The translations under genes were made by a program, and so were the position numbers. A stretch of 64,000 nucleotides of DNA from Tenebrio molitor (Eukaryota; Arthropoda; Insecta; Coleoptera; Tenebrionidae), in contig NC_091052.1 in the NCBI RefSeq assembly GCF_963966145.1, forward strand, positions 20,026,001 through 20,090,000. The letters run 5' to 3'. Of the stretch, positions 33,643 to 45,805 are shown in pieces (positions within the stretch are counted from its first letter, which is position 1; each line of letters opens with the position of its first letter). Under the pieces are notes generated by a model that ran no database searches, was not told where the DNA came from, and worked only from the letters and a program-made list of their open reading frames with translations.

Positions 33643-35220
33643 ATGCCCGAGTGCGTATTTCGCAATGTCAAAATTCATGTGGAAGTATCCCTTCTCTTGC
33701 TATTTTTTGCTTTCCTGCTTTCTGGTAAGTTCAAACTGAAACTTGGACGTAATTATTATAATGAAGTTCGTAGATCCTGTTCAGACAAATTTAATCATCT
33801 TTAGAACATGCTATGTAACTTTAGGCTACGCCAAAGATGAATGTGCCTTACTGGGTAGTAAAAACCCCGACAATCAAACAGCCAACTTGGAAAAAATAGT
33901 TGAACCCCATGCCGTGCTTATAAACATGGCGAGCACCGTGGCAGAAAGTTGTACTTCGTCAATTGCTTGCCTATTCCTGGGACCCTGGTCAGATCGTTTT
34001 GGCAGAAAACCCGTCCTCATAATTTCTACCATAGGTTGGAGTTTATGTAAACTTTGAGTCGTCGATAAGCTGTTAATTTTTAGGATACATGCTGTACTAC
34101 GTGTTCATCACAATTTTTGCGTCATTGGAGAATTTGTCTCCGTGGTACTCACTGATTTGTTTGTTTCCTGTCCATTTCAGTGGAGGCATCTCTTCGTATC
34201 TCGCTGTTGTTTCGTGTTACATCTCTGACTTAACTCGGGATAACAGTCGAGGCATGAGGATGGGCATAGCGGAAGCTGCCCTTTTTATGGGTGTTTTTCT
34301 GGGAACTGTGTCAAGCTCGTACTTACTGGCCGCGACTAATTATGCAACTGTTTTCTTATTTTCAGCCATTTGTTGCTTCTTGAGTGTCGCTTTTATTGCT
34401 TGTTTTGTACCAGAATCGTTGCCTCATCCAGAATCTGAGGTGAGGCTTTTTTGTAGTTACATAAAACAGTTCATCTGTTAGGGTCGTTTCAAAGGGTTGT
34501 TCCAATTATCCAACTTGGATGAAATGCTGAAGATTACATTTAAAAAGAGACAAAATTACGAGAGATGTACGATTATTTGTTGCGTGTTGATGGTGATTGT
34601 ATCAGTAGTAGCCAGAAACGGAAATAGTGCTGTGATATTTTTATTCCTACGAGAAAAATTCCACTGGTCCTTGCAGACGTATACTTTGTTCAGCGCCGCC
34701 GGCAGTGTTACTTCTGTTTTTGGTACTTTAATAGGTCTTTATTTTCTCCACAAATTAATGAAAATTCCAGAAACTGTACTAATACTAGTTGCATTTATAT
34801 CCTCACTTAACGGTGCATTGGTATTAGGTTGGGCGCAAAATAATACGTCGGTGTATAGCGGTAATTGTTTTGTTTTTTAATTGTCAATCTCATTTTCTCG
34901 ATAAAAATATTCCAGTTCCATTTATACAGTTGCTAGGAGGTATGTTTGGACCTATGGTCCGTTCGTTGGTTTCAAAAATAATTCCAAATGAAGAGGTTGG
35001 GAAGATACTTGCTTTGGTGAGCGCCGCTCAATTTTTCTTCGGAATGGCAGGTTCTCCTATATACTCTGCTATTTATAATAAAACGATCTCTACACATTCA
35101 GAAATATTTAATTTTGTGACCGCTGGCTTTTACGTCTTCGAGATTTTAATCACCATGTACGTATTAAACAACATTAAACTAGATCAGAAAGGATTATATT
35201 ATACGAGAAAATTATTTTAG
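33643..35220 (+). CDS. SLC46-type major facilitator transporter
   Basis: Five exons (33643-33724, 33774-34034, 34084-34439, 34482-34860, 34916-35220) join in phase into 460 codons plus stop, close to the usual 450-460 of the SLC46 family (proton-coupled folate transporter and relatives). The start gives a short cytosolic leader and a first helix (SLLLLFFAFLL). PVQTNLIIFRTCYVTLGY and ECALLG follow. After the second helix is the MFS motif A loop, GPWSDRFGRKPVLI, with its charged residues kept. Helices continue through GGISSYLAVVSCYISDLT, a PESLPHPE end to helix 6, a central loop, and six more helices to a short basic tail (KGLYYTRKLF). All introns are 41-55 bases with GT-AG ends. It is a plasma or endomembrane transporter. 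The substrate cannot be inferred. Confidence 0.9.
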
Positions 35221-35591
35221 ATGTATTATTTATGTGAGGACTGTTTATGTAACAACAAGTGTTACTTACACTCGAATCATAAATGAAGAAAGTGAAAATT
35301 GTGGAACGGTGACCACGGATGAGATGGTTGCTTAGCATTCGCGTCAAGAAAGAAAAGTAATATGGATAATAATAATGAAATACAATAAACAGAAAGAAGG
35401 TACCTACTTATAATGATACCGTTCAGATGAAATATTAATTTATTGGAAAAAAATTTTTTATAAAGAAATTGTTCTAAATAATAAATGTTAGTTGCACTAG
35501 TTGACATCTTTTTTTCCTTTTCGTAATAATATGGAGCCCCATTCATAAGTTCGTATTTGTCAAGTACCTACATTGATAAGAGAAGTGACAT
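35221..35591. other. 3' flank of the transporter gene, nothing else seen
   Basis: AT-rich. Presumably holds the 3' UTR. Confidence 0.35.
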
Positions 35592-36007
35592 AACAGGTGA
35601 CTATTAAAATTTTTACTTGAAGTTGGCTTTGAACGAGTTTATAACTGATTATAACTACTTATACCGAGCGATCCAAAAGAATTTCTATCAAGTGAGCCAT
35701 GACATTATTATAATTTCACCATAAAATAAAAAAAACGTGAAATTAAAAATAAAGGACACGGACAGATTAATAAAACATATTTTTAATTTTCATTTAAATG
35801 TGCGCCAAATATGCTGCAGACCAACGACATTCGTTTCCACTGTCATGGCCCAATTGATAGACAGACTTTTGAATCGCTTGGTATTATAACTTATTTGACT
35901 TATTATAACTTATTTTCAAAATAAATTGTGCTTATTTGAACGAGTTTATAACTGATTATAACTGATCCATAGCCAACCCTAAGTGAAAATTTTAATAGTC
36001 ACCAGTT
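35592..36007. mobile_element. MITE, about 416 bp
   Basis: Inverted ends (AACAGGTGACTATTAAAATT against AACTGGTGACTATTAAAATT) of about 27 bases. Inside, the 25-base string starting GAACGAGTTTATAACTGATT occurs twice, near 35633 and 35938. Confidence 0.65.
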
Positions 36008-36885
36008 ATTTTGTGTCCGGGGTCCGGGGATTTGGGGGGGCTTTTAATTTTTGGAGGTCATGGGGCTCCTGCCCCGGCTGCCCCGTGGTATATCCGGCTC
36101 TGGCTATAGAGACAAGAAATGAATTGCAGGAAGTCCGCAATATGTACCAACGTACCACCCCTTATTGGGAGGGGATTTCTGTCATTTTTGTTAGATTTAA
36201 GTTAGTTGATAGGGAAATATTGAATCAATCCACATTGTGCGAACGCCTTACGCGTTAAAAGAAAACAATTCGGACACGTAAGTGGCGTGTCATAGTTGGA
36301 ACTCCCGGATGTGGAACATCCGTCAAACTTCGTAGGAAGCAACGTCGAACAAAACAACTGGTAAGCAGATTTTTCGGTGAAATGTTAAAGAAACATCAGT
36401 TCTCTTTCGGATAGGCCTTCCTACTACCTAAACGATGAATGAAAAAATGTGTTACCTTACATATCAATTTTTTTGAAAAAATGACAAATTTTGCTTCTAA
36501 AATTTAATTTAATTTTTAATACACGCTCCGGAAAACCTCAGAGGAAAAACTGCGCACTCCTAGCCTTCCGTATTTTCGGATTCGGCCTGAATACCTTCTC
36601 CGCCATACATGATCCAGAAATTCTCTGAGGAAAAACTATGCAGCCCTCTGGTCCTCGGGAATGGCAGAATGAAACCTCCGTCACAGATTTTTCTAACTAA
36701 GTGAAAACGATTTTAGTTATTTTCTACGATTTAACAAAAATTTGAGAATGATAAAAAAAGTTCATTAATGCACAGTGCTTTATTGACAGTAAATTCCCTA
36801 AAACATATCTGAAATCATATTTAAAGCAAGAACAGTCAACTTGATACCATATCTATTTTCAATCGTTTTTATTTACTGACTACAA
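36008..36885. other. no gene recognised
   Basis: Mixed sequence. A string GGAAAACCTCAGAGGAAAAAC is partly repeated about 90 bases on. No coding support. Confidence 0.35.
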
Positions 36886-37059
36886 CGGGTGTTTTTTAAA
36901 ATTTGGCGTTGAAGTAGGCGTTGAACTGTCGATTGTGAACGGACAATACAGGTTACGGATCACGGATCAGCTGTTTAAATCTTACGCTTTTACACGAGTG
37001 GTGCGATCTCAATCGACTCTCCAACGCCTACTTCGAGGCCAAATTTAAAAAAACACCCT
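36886..37059. mobile_element. MITE, 174 bp
   Basis: Inverted arms of about 55 bases, outer GGGTGTTTTTTAAA and inner AGTCGATTG. A half copy lies at 12240-12312. Confidence 0.75.
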
Positions 37060-37354
37060 TTACATATCTACAGTACGAGTCAATTGTGGGGTATTTCTGA
37101 AATGGTCTTTGATGCAACCAAAAATACTAATTCCAGCATTCACTAGATCTGTAATTAAAAAAAAATTAAAACATTAATCCATGATTGCATTGCTTTGAGA
37201 ATTGTCAACTTGGTCTTGACAGTTTTGCTAAAACTTGGTTATGAACTCTTATGACTCAAACAATGAGGAAGTGGACATGGTTTCTCATGTACGGGGTACC
37301 TATGTCATAAAAATGCCATGGTCGCTGCAGATCTGTGTCTACAGAAGTATCCAA

Positions 37355-37600
37355 ATTGCAGGCACATTTTTATTTATTTAAATTTTTTACAAAATGAGTT
37401 AGCCCTTATTGTTGGAACAGTTGGATGTGAATAAATGAACAAGACAACAACGTAAAGGGGTTCTAGCAGCGCCTTTAGATTTTTTTCTTGTGGGAAAGAG
37501 TCTACCAAACACCTGTACTTACGATTGATGAACTCAAAGAATTCGTGATGAGTACATGGCCATAACGCTAGAGACATTACACAACGTTTAAAGGTCCTTT
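37355..37600 (+). pseudogene. transposase C-terminal fragment
   Basis: Pieces in different frames read FLQNELALIVGTVG and FFLWERVYQTPVLTIDEL, corresponding to the region around the third catalytic residue in the DUF4817-type transposases at 28830 and 45806. No flanking coding remains. Confidence 0.45.
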
Positions 37601-38469
37601 TAAACAGGGTTCACAAGTGTCTACTCCAAAATGGAATGCATGTTGAACAATTTTTACGTTGTCATTTTGCTGATTAAATTTCCCACATTGTCATTTTGAC
37701 GTTTGTAGCCAAAAATGCAAATTTGATTTAATTTATTATTTATATTAAACACAGTAGGTATCAAGCGGTAAGTGGAATTAGTATTTTTGGTTGCTTCTAA
37801 GAAAATTTCAGAAATACCCCATAGTTGATTCATACTGTATTGAGTTCTGATGTCACTGTGCTCTGAGGCTCTGACAGATGCATTTAAATCGGGTAATTTG
37901 GTTGATTTTGTTGTGCCATAAGTACCTACTGGTGAACATTAATTTGGTGTTTCTAGTATATGCACCTCGGTGCTTAATCTATGTACTATATTTTTATAGC
38001 AAATATTTAAAATCTTGTCCTTCAGTGTGAATGCACGAACGAACTCGACCCTTGACTCGACGCTTCATGTTGTCAAATGCGTTTTCCAATTATTGTGGGG
38101 TTATGTTACAGTCAGTTGCAAAAAAATCGAGTACATAAAATTTTCTATATCCTTCTTGTTGTCAATTTTAAGGTTTACCTAGATAAGCAAAATGTCAAAA
38201 CTTTTCATTTCTCACGTCATTTCTTGTGATAGTAAAAAGCATGCCATTAAAAGTCAGAAAAGCCTGATTTACATGTGTTAAAAATAGGAAAATTCAGTGC
38301 TCTTGATTTTTATGGTGTACTCGATTTTTTTGCAACCGACTGTAGCACGAATATCTCTAATAAATAATTTCATAATGTTCTTCGATAGCGCGACGTGTGC
38401 TTCTAAAAACTGTGTTTTTGAGATGTGGATAAATAAAGTAATCCATTATTGTAAGATCTAGAGACCTTG
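37601..38469. other. no gene recognised
   Basis: The strings AGTCGGTTGCAAAAAAATCG and its near-complement occur near 38110 and 38320, so a MITE of about 230 bp (roughly 38105-38345) is likely here. Confidence 0.4.
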
Positions 38470-38705
38470 CAGGAAATTCCACCACTCGGGTGTCAAAGAA
38501 TTTCAACAAAAGTTTCCGGACTTCCAAGGCACTTAACCAACAACTTGCCCAGAAAGTTTACAAATGCGTAAACATGTTTTTGGAAACAGGTTGTGTTCTG
38601 CGGAAAAAAGGCAGTAGACGACCGACAAAAAGATCAGCAGAAAATATTGAAGAGAGTGAACAAAGAATTATTGCAGATATTAACCCAAGAAACTTGACTC
38701 CTTGA
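38470..38705 (+). pseudogene. transposase N-terminal fragment (helix-turn-helix)
   Basis: The frame reads KEFQQKFPD, shifts, then AQKVYKCVNMFLETGCVLRK and KGSRRPTKRSAENIEESEQR, the linker region that follows the helix-turn-helix in DUF4817-type transposases (a VxxRKGSGRP-like string). It ends at TGA 38703-38705. Confidence 0.55.
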
Positions 38706-38710
38706 CAATA

Positions 38711-39002
38711 AGAGCCCCCACAACCGACAACAAACTCTCTGGATAATATTGATTGATCGATGAGCGTTGGATCGATTCGAATGTAGGTAGAATACCACGT
38801 TTTTTTTCTTCATGGCTTTATATGACATGAGCGGACCACAGCGGTCAATCTTTAGGTAAACGGTTTTCTCTGATGGTCCCAGTTGATCCATATCCACGAT
38901 TATCTAGTAATTTAGTTCGTCTTTGCAGGCAGTGTCTCCAACTTTTCGGTTTTAATTTTTTTCGGATTAAATTTGATGCATTGTAGTATGAAGATTGCTA
39001 TT
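38711..39002. other. nothing recognised
   Basis: No coding or repeat signal. Confidence 0.3.
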
Positions 39003-39482
39003 GTATTGGGTGATTCAAAATGATTGTGGATAAGTATGACAACTATGTACGAAAATTTATGTGGCAACTGTGTGGATGGGATAGAGTTGACATTCGTATG
39101 ACATTTAATTAAATTTCATAATTCACATAAGTCAAAATTTACAAATTTGCATGGTTTAAATACAGCTTTATCACAAATAGGTTAACTTTGGTGTGACATA
39201 TTAATCATATTATATAGACACTGACAAATATATTAACAATTCAATGGTCTGATTTACATAGATTAAATTTTAAGTGTCCCAGTTTTATTTGTCCAGCGAC
39301 CGTACATACTATCGACTAGCAAAAAAAACTGCTACTCGATAGTACGCTGACTTGACAATTTTCAAAATTGCGCGACTATGAACTGTTAAGGAAGTGTCAA
39401 CTCTATCCTACCCACACAGTTGCCACATAAATTTTCGTGCACAGTTGCCATAGTTATCCACAATCATTTTGAATCACCCAAT
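39003..39482. mobile_element. MITE with 88-base arms, containing a nested MITE
   Basis: Arms beginning ATTGGGTGATTCAAAATGAT run inward about 88 bases on both sides. Inside, about 39093-39303 matches the mariner-type MITE whose interrupted copy spans 52486-56340 (shared string TCACAAATAGGTTAACTTTG). Confidence 0.7.
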
Positions 39483-40384
39483 AGCATTTGTAGCAACTGA
39501 AGAATATAACATCAATTCGTCACCGCCTGTTTCGAGTTAAGTATTTAAAGATCGAAACGACCAATAAAACCGTAAAGCTACACTATTTTTAAAGGTTATG
39601 TTGCTGCCAGTATCGGAACTGTCAGATGCTTTGATCAATTCCTCCTCATCGCGCATGAATCTGCGCATTTTTCACACAAAATTCTCATAATACATATTTA
39701 GAATAAAAATTATTCAGCACGAAACTTTCGTGGATTTTTTTGTTGAAAATGTGTATGATTCGATGCAAGAAATTTTCTACAAAATTTCGAAATACATTTT
39801 CTATTAAATTTAGCACCGTGTGAGACAGCCTTAAAGTGTCGTTTTTTCACTCATGGCATTGACGCATCGCCTGCGTAAAGTATAACTTTTTGTGCGATCG
39901 GTCGTTTTCACGTGCTTACCCATTTAATTAACCGACTAGTAAATCATGTTTATTGCCTTCTGATCGGTAAGTGAAGCTTACTAGTAAAAAGTTTTGTAAA
40001 ATCTACAAAAAAAAAAAATTCCAATCATTCATTTTTTAAAATTTGTAAATTATCAGAATTTTTAATATTAGAAAAAAATTTCAAAATCAAAATACAGGGT
40101 GATTTTTAAAATTTCCAAAACGCTGTAGCACCTTTATTTATTGTCCAATTTCAATAAATAAAGTATCAAATAAAATGGCTTCTAAAAGACTATAAATTGT
40201 CATATTTCATTTGAAATAGAATCGTTAATCTAAAATATCTGTTATAGTATATTTATTCCTAATAGACTAAAATCATAAATCACACTAAAAAAGAAACAGT
40301 TTACAAACCACTTACAGTCTTCCCAGAATTACTTTGCCTGCTTTCGTCGTCAAATACCTCGATAGGGTCCAAAGATAGATAGAG
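39483..40384. other. no gene recognised
   Basis: A TACAGGGTGATTTTT string near 40095 may be one end of an unrelated element. Confidence 0.3.
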
Positions 40385-41166
40385 TACGTCCACTGATAGA
40401 ATGCAGTATTTTAAATATCCTTAGATAACAAAATCCCCAAACTATAACATCAAAATATTAACAAAGGATCATAGATTGTGTTGGTAATATCTTGAAACAT
40501 TCGCGCCACTGATTCTTATTGGTTGTTTGAAACCCACGCGAAAAATAAATTATATGACATTTCAAATTTGAAATTGTCAATGCTGTCAAGTGATTTAAGC
40601 ATTTAGATTTCCGATTTTTCATCTTTAGAGCTTTGTTTTGCGCTTCTCTGGTTTTAAAAGTTATTAGTTTTGATCGTGTTGCTGTTTTGATCTGTTCCGT
40701 TGCGACTTTTTATTGATTTTTTTAAATTTGTTAAGTGAGTGCGTGCCTCAAGAACATTGTATAATGAACACTTTAAGTGACATTACAAACATCGCAAATG
40801 ATAGAGGTAATTTTTGTTCATGCATTAAATATTAAATAATCTCTTGTTTGTGTTTAGCCATTTCCGAAAAAAGCTGGATATCTTAATTTCAGTAGCCAGC
40901 TTTCTTCAGAAATTCGAAAATGTATTGTGCGTTGCATTTTTAATTCCGTCGGGGACATTCTCACTCGTGAAATACCCTGTATTAATAAAACCTAATATAT
41001 ATTCCTACTATATTGAAGTTTTCTTTCGTCTTTCCTATATAAGTGCAAACATGCAGAATAATAATAAAACATCACGTGTAAACCTGCTCTTTCCATCTAC
41101 TTGTTGTTGCGTAGAGTGAACATTTTTAGTAACATTTATGTCAAGCAATCTATGAGTGGACAGAGT
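40385..41166 (+). mobile_element. GTCCACT-ended TIR element, copy 1
   Basis: The ends ACGTCCACTGATAGAATGC and CTGTCCACTCATAGATTGC (inward) are inverted. A second copy spans 57432-58866 with a 640-base insertion. Inside, an ATG opens NTLSDITNIAND in a context resembling a 5' exon, and the same start is kept in copy 2 as NILSDITNIEND. No transposase was recognised. Confidence 0.65.
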
Positions 41167-41529
41167 TTATTAAAAATATTTTTCTGAGGTTATTTAACAC
41201 CCTGCCATAATTTGCCGGGGTGGAGTGCTTCAAGATCTGTTTCTTTGTTGGTGTGAATTATGATTTTAGTCATATCTTTTAATTTGATTATCTGTATCTG
41301 ATTTCAAAAGAATTCTGATCTGTTTACTGTATTCAGGTTTTATAGTATTTATAAAATTTTCAGTTTTTAAATTTGTCTTACGACTTCACCTGTGGTTTGA
41401 TAAGATTTTGTTTTTAGGATATCAGTTTGATGTTTTACTTCATGAGCGTCTTTGACTAGTGCTCCATACGTTTCGCGAATTTCTGGTTTTATAATACATA
41501 GTGATACGCTTCAAAACTTTCCCGCCTTC

Positions 41530-42400
41530 ACCATCCCGCGGAAGACACTCGCACCTTCCGGAGCGAGGTTTTTTTTGGAGGGCACGACCATCGCAGAAGG
41601 ATAGAGAGGAGTCAGTGGTGGACGGGCAGTTCCAGTGTGAAGTGTGACGACGTGATGGGGTCCCAGAAGTAGGGTCGGTGCATGTGTGGACCGACGCCTA
41701 GCGCCGGGGGCGGATTAAGGGGCCCCTCAATGTAAAGGTCCACATTTGTTGCGACCGACGCCGGAGTTGCGGAGATATTCTTCCCCTGATCGCTGGGACG
41801 CCGTCCCCACTCACCGAGGAAGCGCCTCCACTACCCCGCACCGAAGGGAGGACCTCCGTCTCCGACACTAACATTCATTTTTTGACCATGTGTTGTTCGT
41901 TCCGACGAGAGCGTGACCTCGTCAGGAAACGACCCGTTATCGGGACGGACAACTTTTTGTGTCCTCCTTATCTTGCTTCGCCTCTGCTGTTTTTTGTTTT
42001 TGTAACAGGGTGGCGGCGGCGAAGGCCGGGGCCGGGGCCGGAAGAAGTTCTCCCGGAGTAGTTCGGTTGGATCCTCCGCGGCCGCGGTCACAGTCAGAGC
42101 CGGCGGGCCAAGGAGCAGGATCCAGCTCGGCAGGTGGTGCGGTGGTGGTCCCCCTTTCCAGAACTTACTTCGAAGACGACGACGAGGGGTGACCAGTGGA
42201 GAGACGCGAGTGTAAAAGGACCACCGTGAGGTGCAGTGTAGTTTTAAGGGTAGTGTAAGGTTTAGGTTAAGGCTAGGTGTAAGTCTAGGGTAAGTTTTAG
42301 TTTTAAGTTTAGTTGATTAAGTCGTTGTAAATAGCTCTCGACGAGAGAAATGTAACCTGGAGGTTAATAAAGAATTTTATTAACGGAACAATACTTACAA
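41530..42400 (+). repeat. probable 5' LTR and leader of the gypsy element
   Basis: A GC-rich non-coding block that turns AT-rich and ends with AATAAAG (42368) and AACAATACTTACA just before the gag-like frames. No second LTR follows the pol region, so the edges cannot be fixed. Confidence 0.4.
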
Positions 42401-42627
42401 TAATTGCTTTAACCGTTGAAAATTTAGACCAGAGCGTGGAACTAGACATTTTCTTAGACTATAACGAGACTGACTAATATTTCACCAAAGAATTCGAAAA
42501 AATAAACTTACCAAATCGAATAGCTACGCCAACATTACTTCCTCGGTGACTTCATTAACTGCATTCTCCTTCTTCCATTATCCAACACCTGTTTATTGTA
42601 CGGTTTTGTCGCGGACGAAATAATCCG

Positions 42628-42987
42628 ATGAGAATACTGCGTAAGGTGGGTAGTAAGAGACAGTGGACACGGAGACCGTTGCCAAACACGGGGATGACGG
42701 AGCGAGAATGGAAGCTTGCTGTGCTTCTGGAGAAGAAGCGCCAGATGGACTCGGAGATCGAAGTGCTCCAGGGGGATCGACCCGAGACCGAGCCCGATTC
42801 AGGCTCATCTACCGTCGAAGAGTCGGCTGGAGAAGTGGAAGACCCGGAGACCAGGGACTGGAGGAAGATCACCTTGGCCCTCGCCGACAAGGAGAAACCG
42901 GCACCCGTGCCCGTCGCTACGATACAGCTTCCCTCGCTGGAAAAACCTAAGTTTTGCAGTTTTTCACTCGGCAGTACGGCCAGTTGA
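42628..42987 (+). pseudogene. gag-like remnant
   Basis: A 119-codon frame with MTEREWKLAVLLEKKRQMD, a short amphipathic helix, followed by an acidic and proline-rich stretch. Position and composition suit the gag N-terminus of a gypsy element. There is no zinc knuckle. Downstream frames to 43680 show no clear domain. Confidence 0.35.
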
Positions 42988-43680
42988 AGATGCTGTTCCC
43001 GGAGCAGGATGAGGAGAAAGCGATCGACCTGATGAGGCGCTCCCTATGGCCGAGAAAGATGCTTGGACCGCGGTCTCGACGGAAGGGGTAAATCTCCGGA
43101 GGACGCTCGAGTTCCTCACCAAACATTCGCGATTACGTCCGGCAAAACGGAGTAGCGGTTGGTAATCATCGGCGAAAAGGAGTAGCAGGTGTGACCTTCG
43201 AGACAGGTAAACGCAGGTGGCGTCCTCTTCCGCGCAGGCGCAAGGGTCGCGGTTATCTGGCCCACCTCCGAAAGTCTCGGTACCGCAGGTTGGATTTAAC
43301 CCTTTTTCGTTTCCGCCACCGAATTTCAATTCGGGAAACGGGAAACGAACATGCTAGGCGGGCAAACATGTTCATCCGGTTGTTCAAGACCTTCAAAGAT
43401 AACTTGCCCCCTCACTGCGTTTGTGCCTGCTGGTTTCGAGTCCGCTGATTCTGATCATGGAAGTTCAGTCGTCCGTTCTGGACGATGTTGTCCCGTTTAT
43501 CCAGGAGAACTCTGGAGAAGTCGTACGACAGGGGTTTCCGTCAGATTCGAAGCATGGTGTGGAAGGGCCACGGGTTTGGAGTATCAGGTAACGGTTCGCG
43601 CGAGCCTCTGGGCGTGATCCTGGGACCGGGGATTCCAGTGTCGCGCCGGGATCTTCTTCGTAACAACAGCCGAGACCTAG

Positions 43681-44390
43681 ATGTCACCATCCTTCACTGA
43701 TCCAGAAAAGGTAAAGGCCATCCAGGAATTCCCTGTTCCAAAAACGGCAAAACATCTTCGGGCATCTTTGGGCTTGCGTAGATACTATAGACGGTTCAGT
43801 GACCGCTATAGCGATGCCGTCGTGCCTCTCACTAGGTTGCTGCGGAAGGACGCCAGGTGGCAGTGGATTCCTGTTGAGAACCTTAGTTGAGCAGGGGGCG
43901 TTTAACAAGACCAGGGAACTCTTCTTAGACACCGTATCATTGAAATTCCTGTATTTTAGTAAAACCTTCTATTTGCAAACAGATGGTTCCGGGGTCGCTT
44001 TAGGTGTAGAAATTTATCAACTTCCAGATGACGGAGAATATGGTGTGATTGGGTTTGCGAGTCGTATTCTGAGGGGACCAAAACTTTTGTACACGGTGAC
44101 AGAGAAGGAACTTTTTTTATGCCCTCAAGTTCCTCAAGCAGTGTCGTCTTCTAAACGATCGTCTCACTCGGTGGTCGTTACTGCTGAACAAATTCGATTA
44201 TGACATTGAACATATTCCAGGGAAACAAAATGTCGTGGCGGACACACTTTCCAGGTACCCACCGGGGTCTAGTGGCCTTTCCGGGCGTTCCCAAAATTGT
44301 CCCGTTGTTGCTCCGGTTCTGACAGCTGGGGGCGAGGCCATTTCGGCCGTCTTCGAGGCTTCCGGTTTGCGGTTTGCGAGACCTGAGTGA
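43681..44390 (+). pseudogene. reverse transcriptase C-terminus and RNase H, broken
   Basis: The first frame has VKAIQEFPVPKTAKHLRASL and YYRRFSDRY, the thumb/connection region of gypsy reverse transcriptases. It stops at 43890. The next frame has FYLQTDGSGVALGVEIYQ with the first RNase H aspartate, then GFASRILRG and TVTEKEL with the glutamate. Near 44205 another frame reads HIPGKQNVVADTLSRYP, the family end of RNase H. The polymerase active-site motif is absent. Confidence 0.65.
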
Positions 44391-45603
44391 TCATTTCACC
44401 AATTTGACACAGTTCCAACTGGACGATATTTTTCTCGGACCCATGTTCTGGGCGAAGTTGGGCGGAAGGGTCGCATTCGAGGGAAATCGATTCTATGACA
44501 ATTTGAGGGTCCTTCAAGACATACTCATTTTTATACAGCCGGGTGACAGCACTCCCAAACTTGCTCTTCCCCAGGTGCTGACCGGGGAAGTCATCCAAGC
44601 TTTCCATGAACAGTATGGCCACTTTGGAGTTTCTAAGGTCTATTCCATAGTAAGACGTTATTTCTTCTTTCCAAACATGCGGCGCCAAATCGAACGCTTG
44701 GTGAAATCTTGTGATCTCTGTCAAAAGACCAAGTATCCGAACCGCGGCCTGTGTGGCGAGATGAATGCCATCATTGCAGAAAATCCTGGTGACTTGGTGA
44801 CTGTGGATTATTATGGACCCCTTCCTCCAAGCCGATCCCGGGTCTTTCAAGCCGATCCCGGGTCTTTTATATTCTGGTCGTCATTGATGCTTTCTCGACA
44901 TTTGTCAAGTTATACCCGCTCCGTCGGGCACAGGTAAGGACCTCGATGAGAAGGGTCATGGAAGATTTTCATCGTGTTGTTCCCATCAAGGTTATTTTAA
45001 GTGACCATGGAACCCAATTTCAGTCTCGACTCTGGCAGGACACCTTACGCCAGTCGGGCATCACATCCACGATGTCGTCTATTCGCCATCCTCAGTCTAA
45101 TCCCACGGAACGGGTGATGAAAGAGTTAGGTCGTCTTTTCCGGGCTTATTGTCACAATGCTCATGCAAATTGGGCTTCGGTTTTGTCCAACATTGAGTTG
45201 CTTTTCAACACCACAACCCATTCCAGCACGGGGTTTCACCCTATGAGGTCATCTTTGGGAGGAATCCGACCAATCCTTTACTTCCTTTACTTCCAGTGCT
45301 GCAAAGCAACGGAGGAATTTCAGGAGGGGTGGTAACGATACTTTTCAGGGTGGAGATCTGGTTCTTCTCCGGGAAGATCCTGTGTCTGATTCAGCTGGTA
45401 GTGTATTTGCCAAATTCTGTCTTCTCTATTCCGGACGGTACCTAATATCCGAAAGACTTTATCCTAATGTCTATACCCTAAGTGATCCTACCACAGATAC
45501 TGTAAAAGGTAAATACAGGGTCTTTCACAACTCGCGTCCTAGGACAAATGAGGAAACGCGAGACGGCATTAAGATTTGTAATTGTAAAGAAAATAAAATC
45601 TAA
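44391..45603 (+). pseudogene. gypsy integrase, frameshifted
   Basis: Zinc-binding residues are in HEQYGHFG (H-x3-H) and CDLC. The core keeps its aspartates in VTVDYYGP and ILSDHGTQFQ and the glutamate in NPTERVMKELGR. A directly repeated 20-base string (AAGCCGATCCCGGGTCTTTY, 44829-44868) shifts the frame just after the first aspartate. The frame moves again near 45245. The end has GKYRVFHNSRPR, the usual pol terminus. The breaks make it inactive. Confidence 0.7.
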
Positions 45604-45805
45604 CTTGAAAGGTATTCGAGAAAAGACAACTTAAAATTAACAAATCAGAGACAGGCGACCTCAAGTTGTATGTCGTACTTTTGCGCTACTAGGTTTTAAT
45701 AAAAAAGCAAATCTTTAAACGGGGGTGCCTGGGTTTTTTGAAAAATGTCACTGTCAAATTAAATTTGGTAGAGTGAAGTCAAAACGTTTTAATGTGCCCA
45801 TAATC

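Larger units (their letters stand above)
42401..45603 (+). mobile_element. degenerate Ty3/gypsy retrotransposon interior
   Basis: In order on the plus strand: a gag-like charged frame, the end of the reverse transcriptase, RNase H, the integrase zinc finger and the integrase core. This reverse transcriptase-RNase H-integrase order defines Ty3/gypsy (Metaviridae-type) elements. Most of the reverse transcriptase and the protease are missing. Frames are broken repeatedly. No envelope-like frame follows. Confidence 0.7.

Noticed and set aside
44269..44850. 193-codon minus-strand ORF
   Set aside because: It lies exactly opposite the integrase coding sequence and has no family similarity that I can see.
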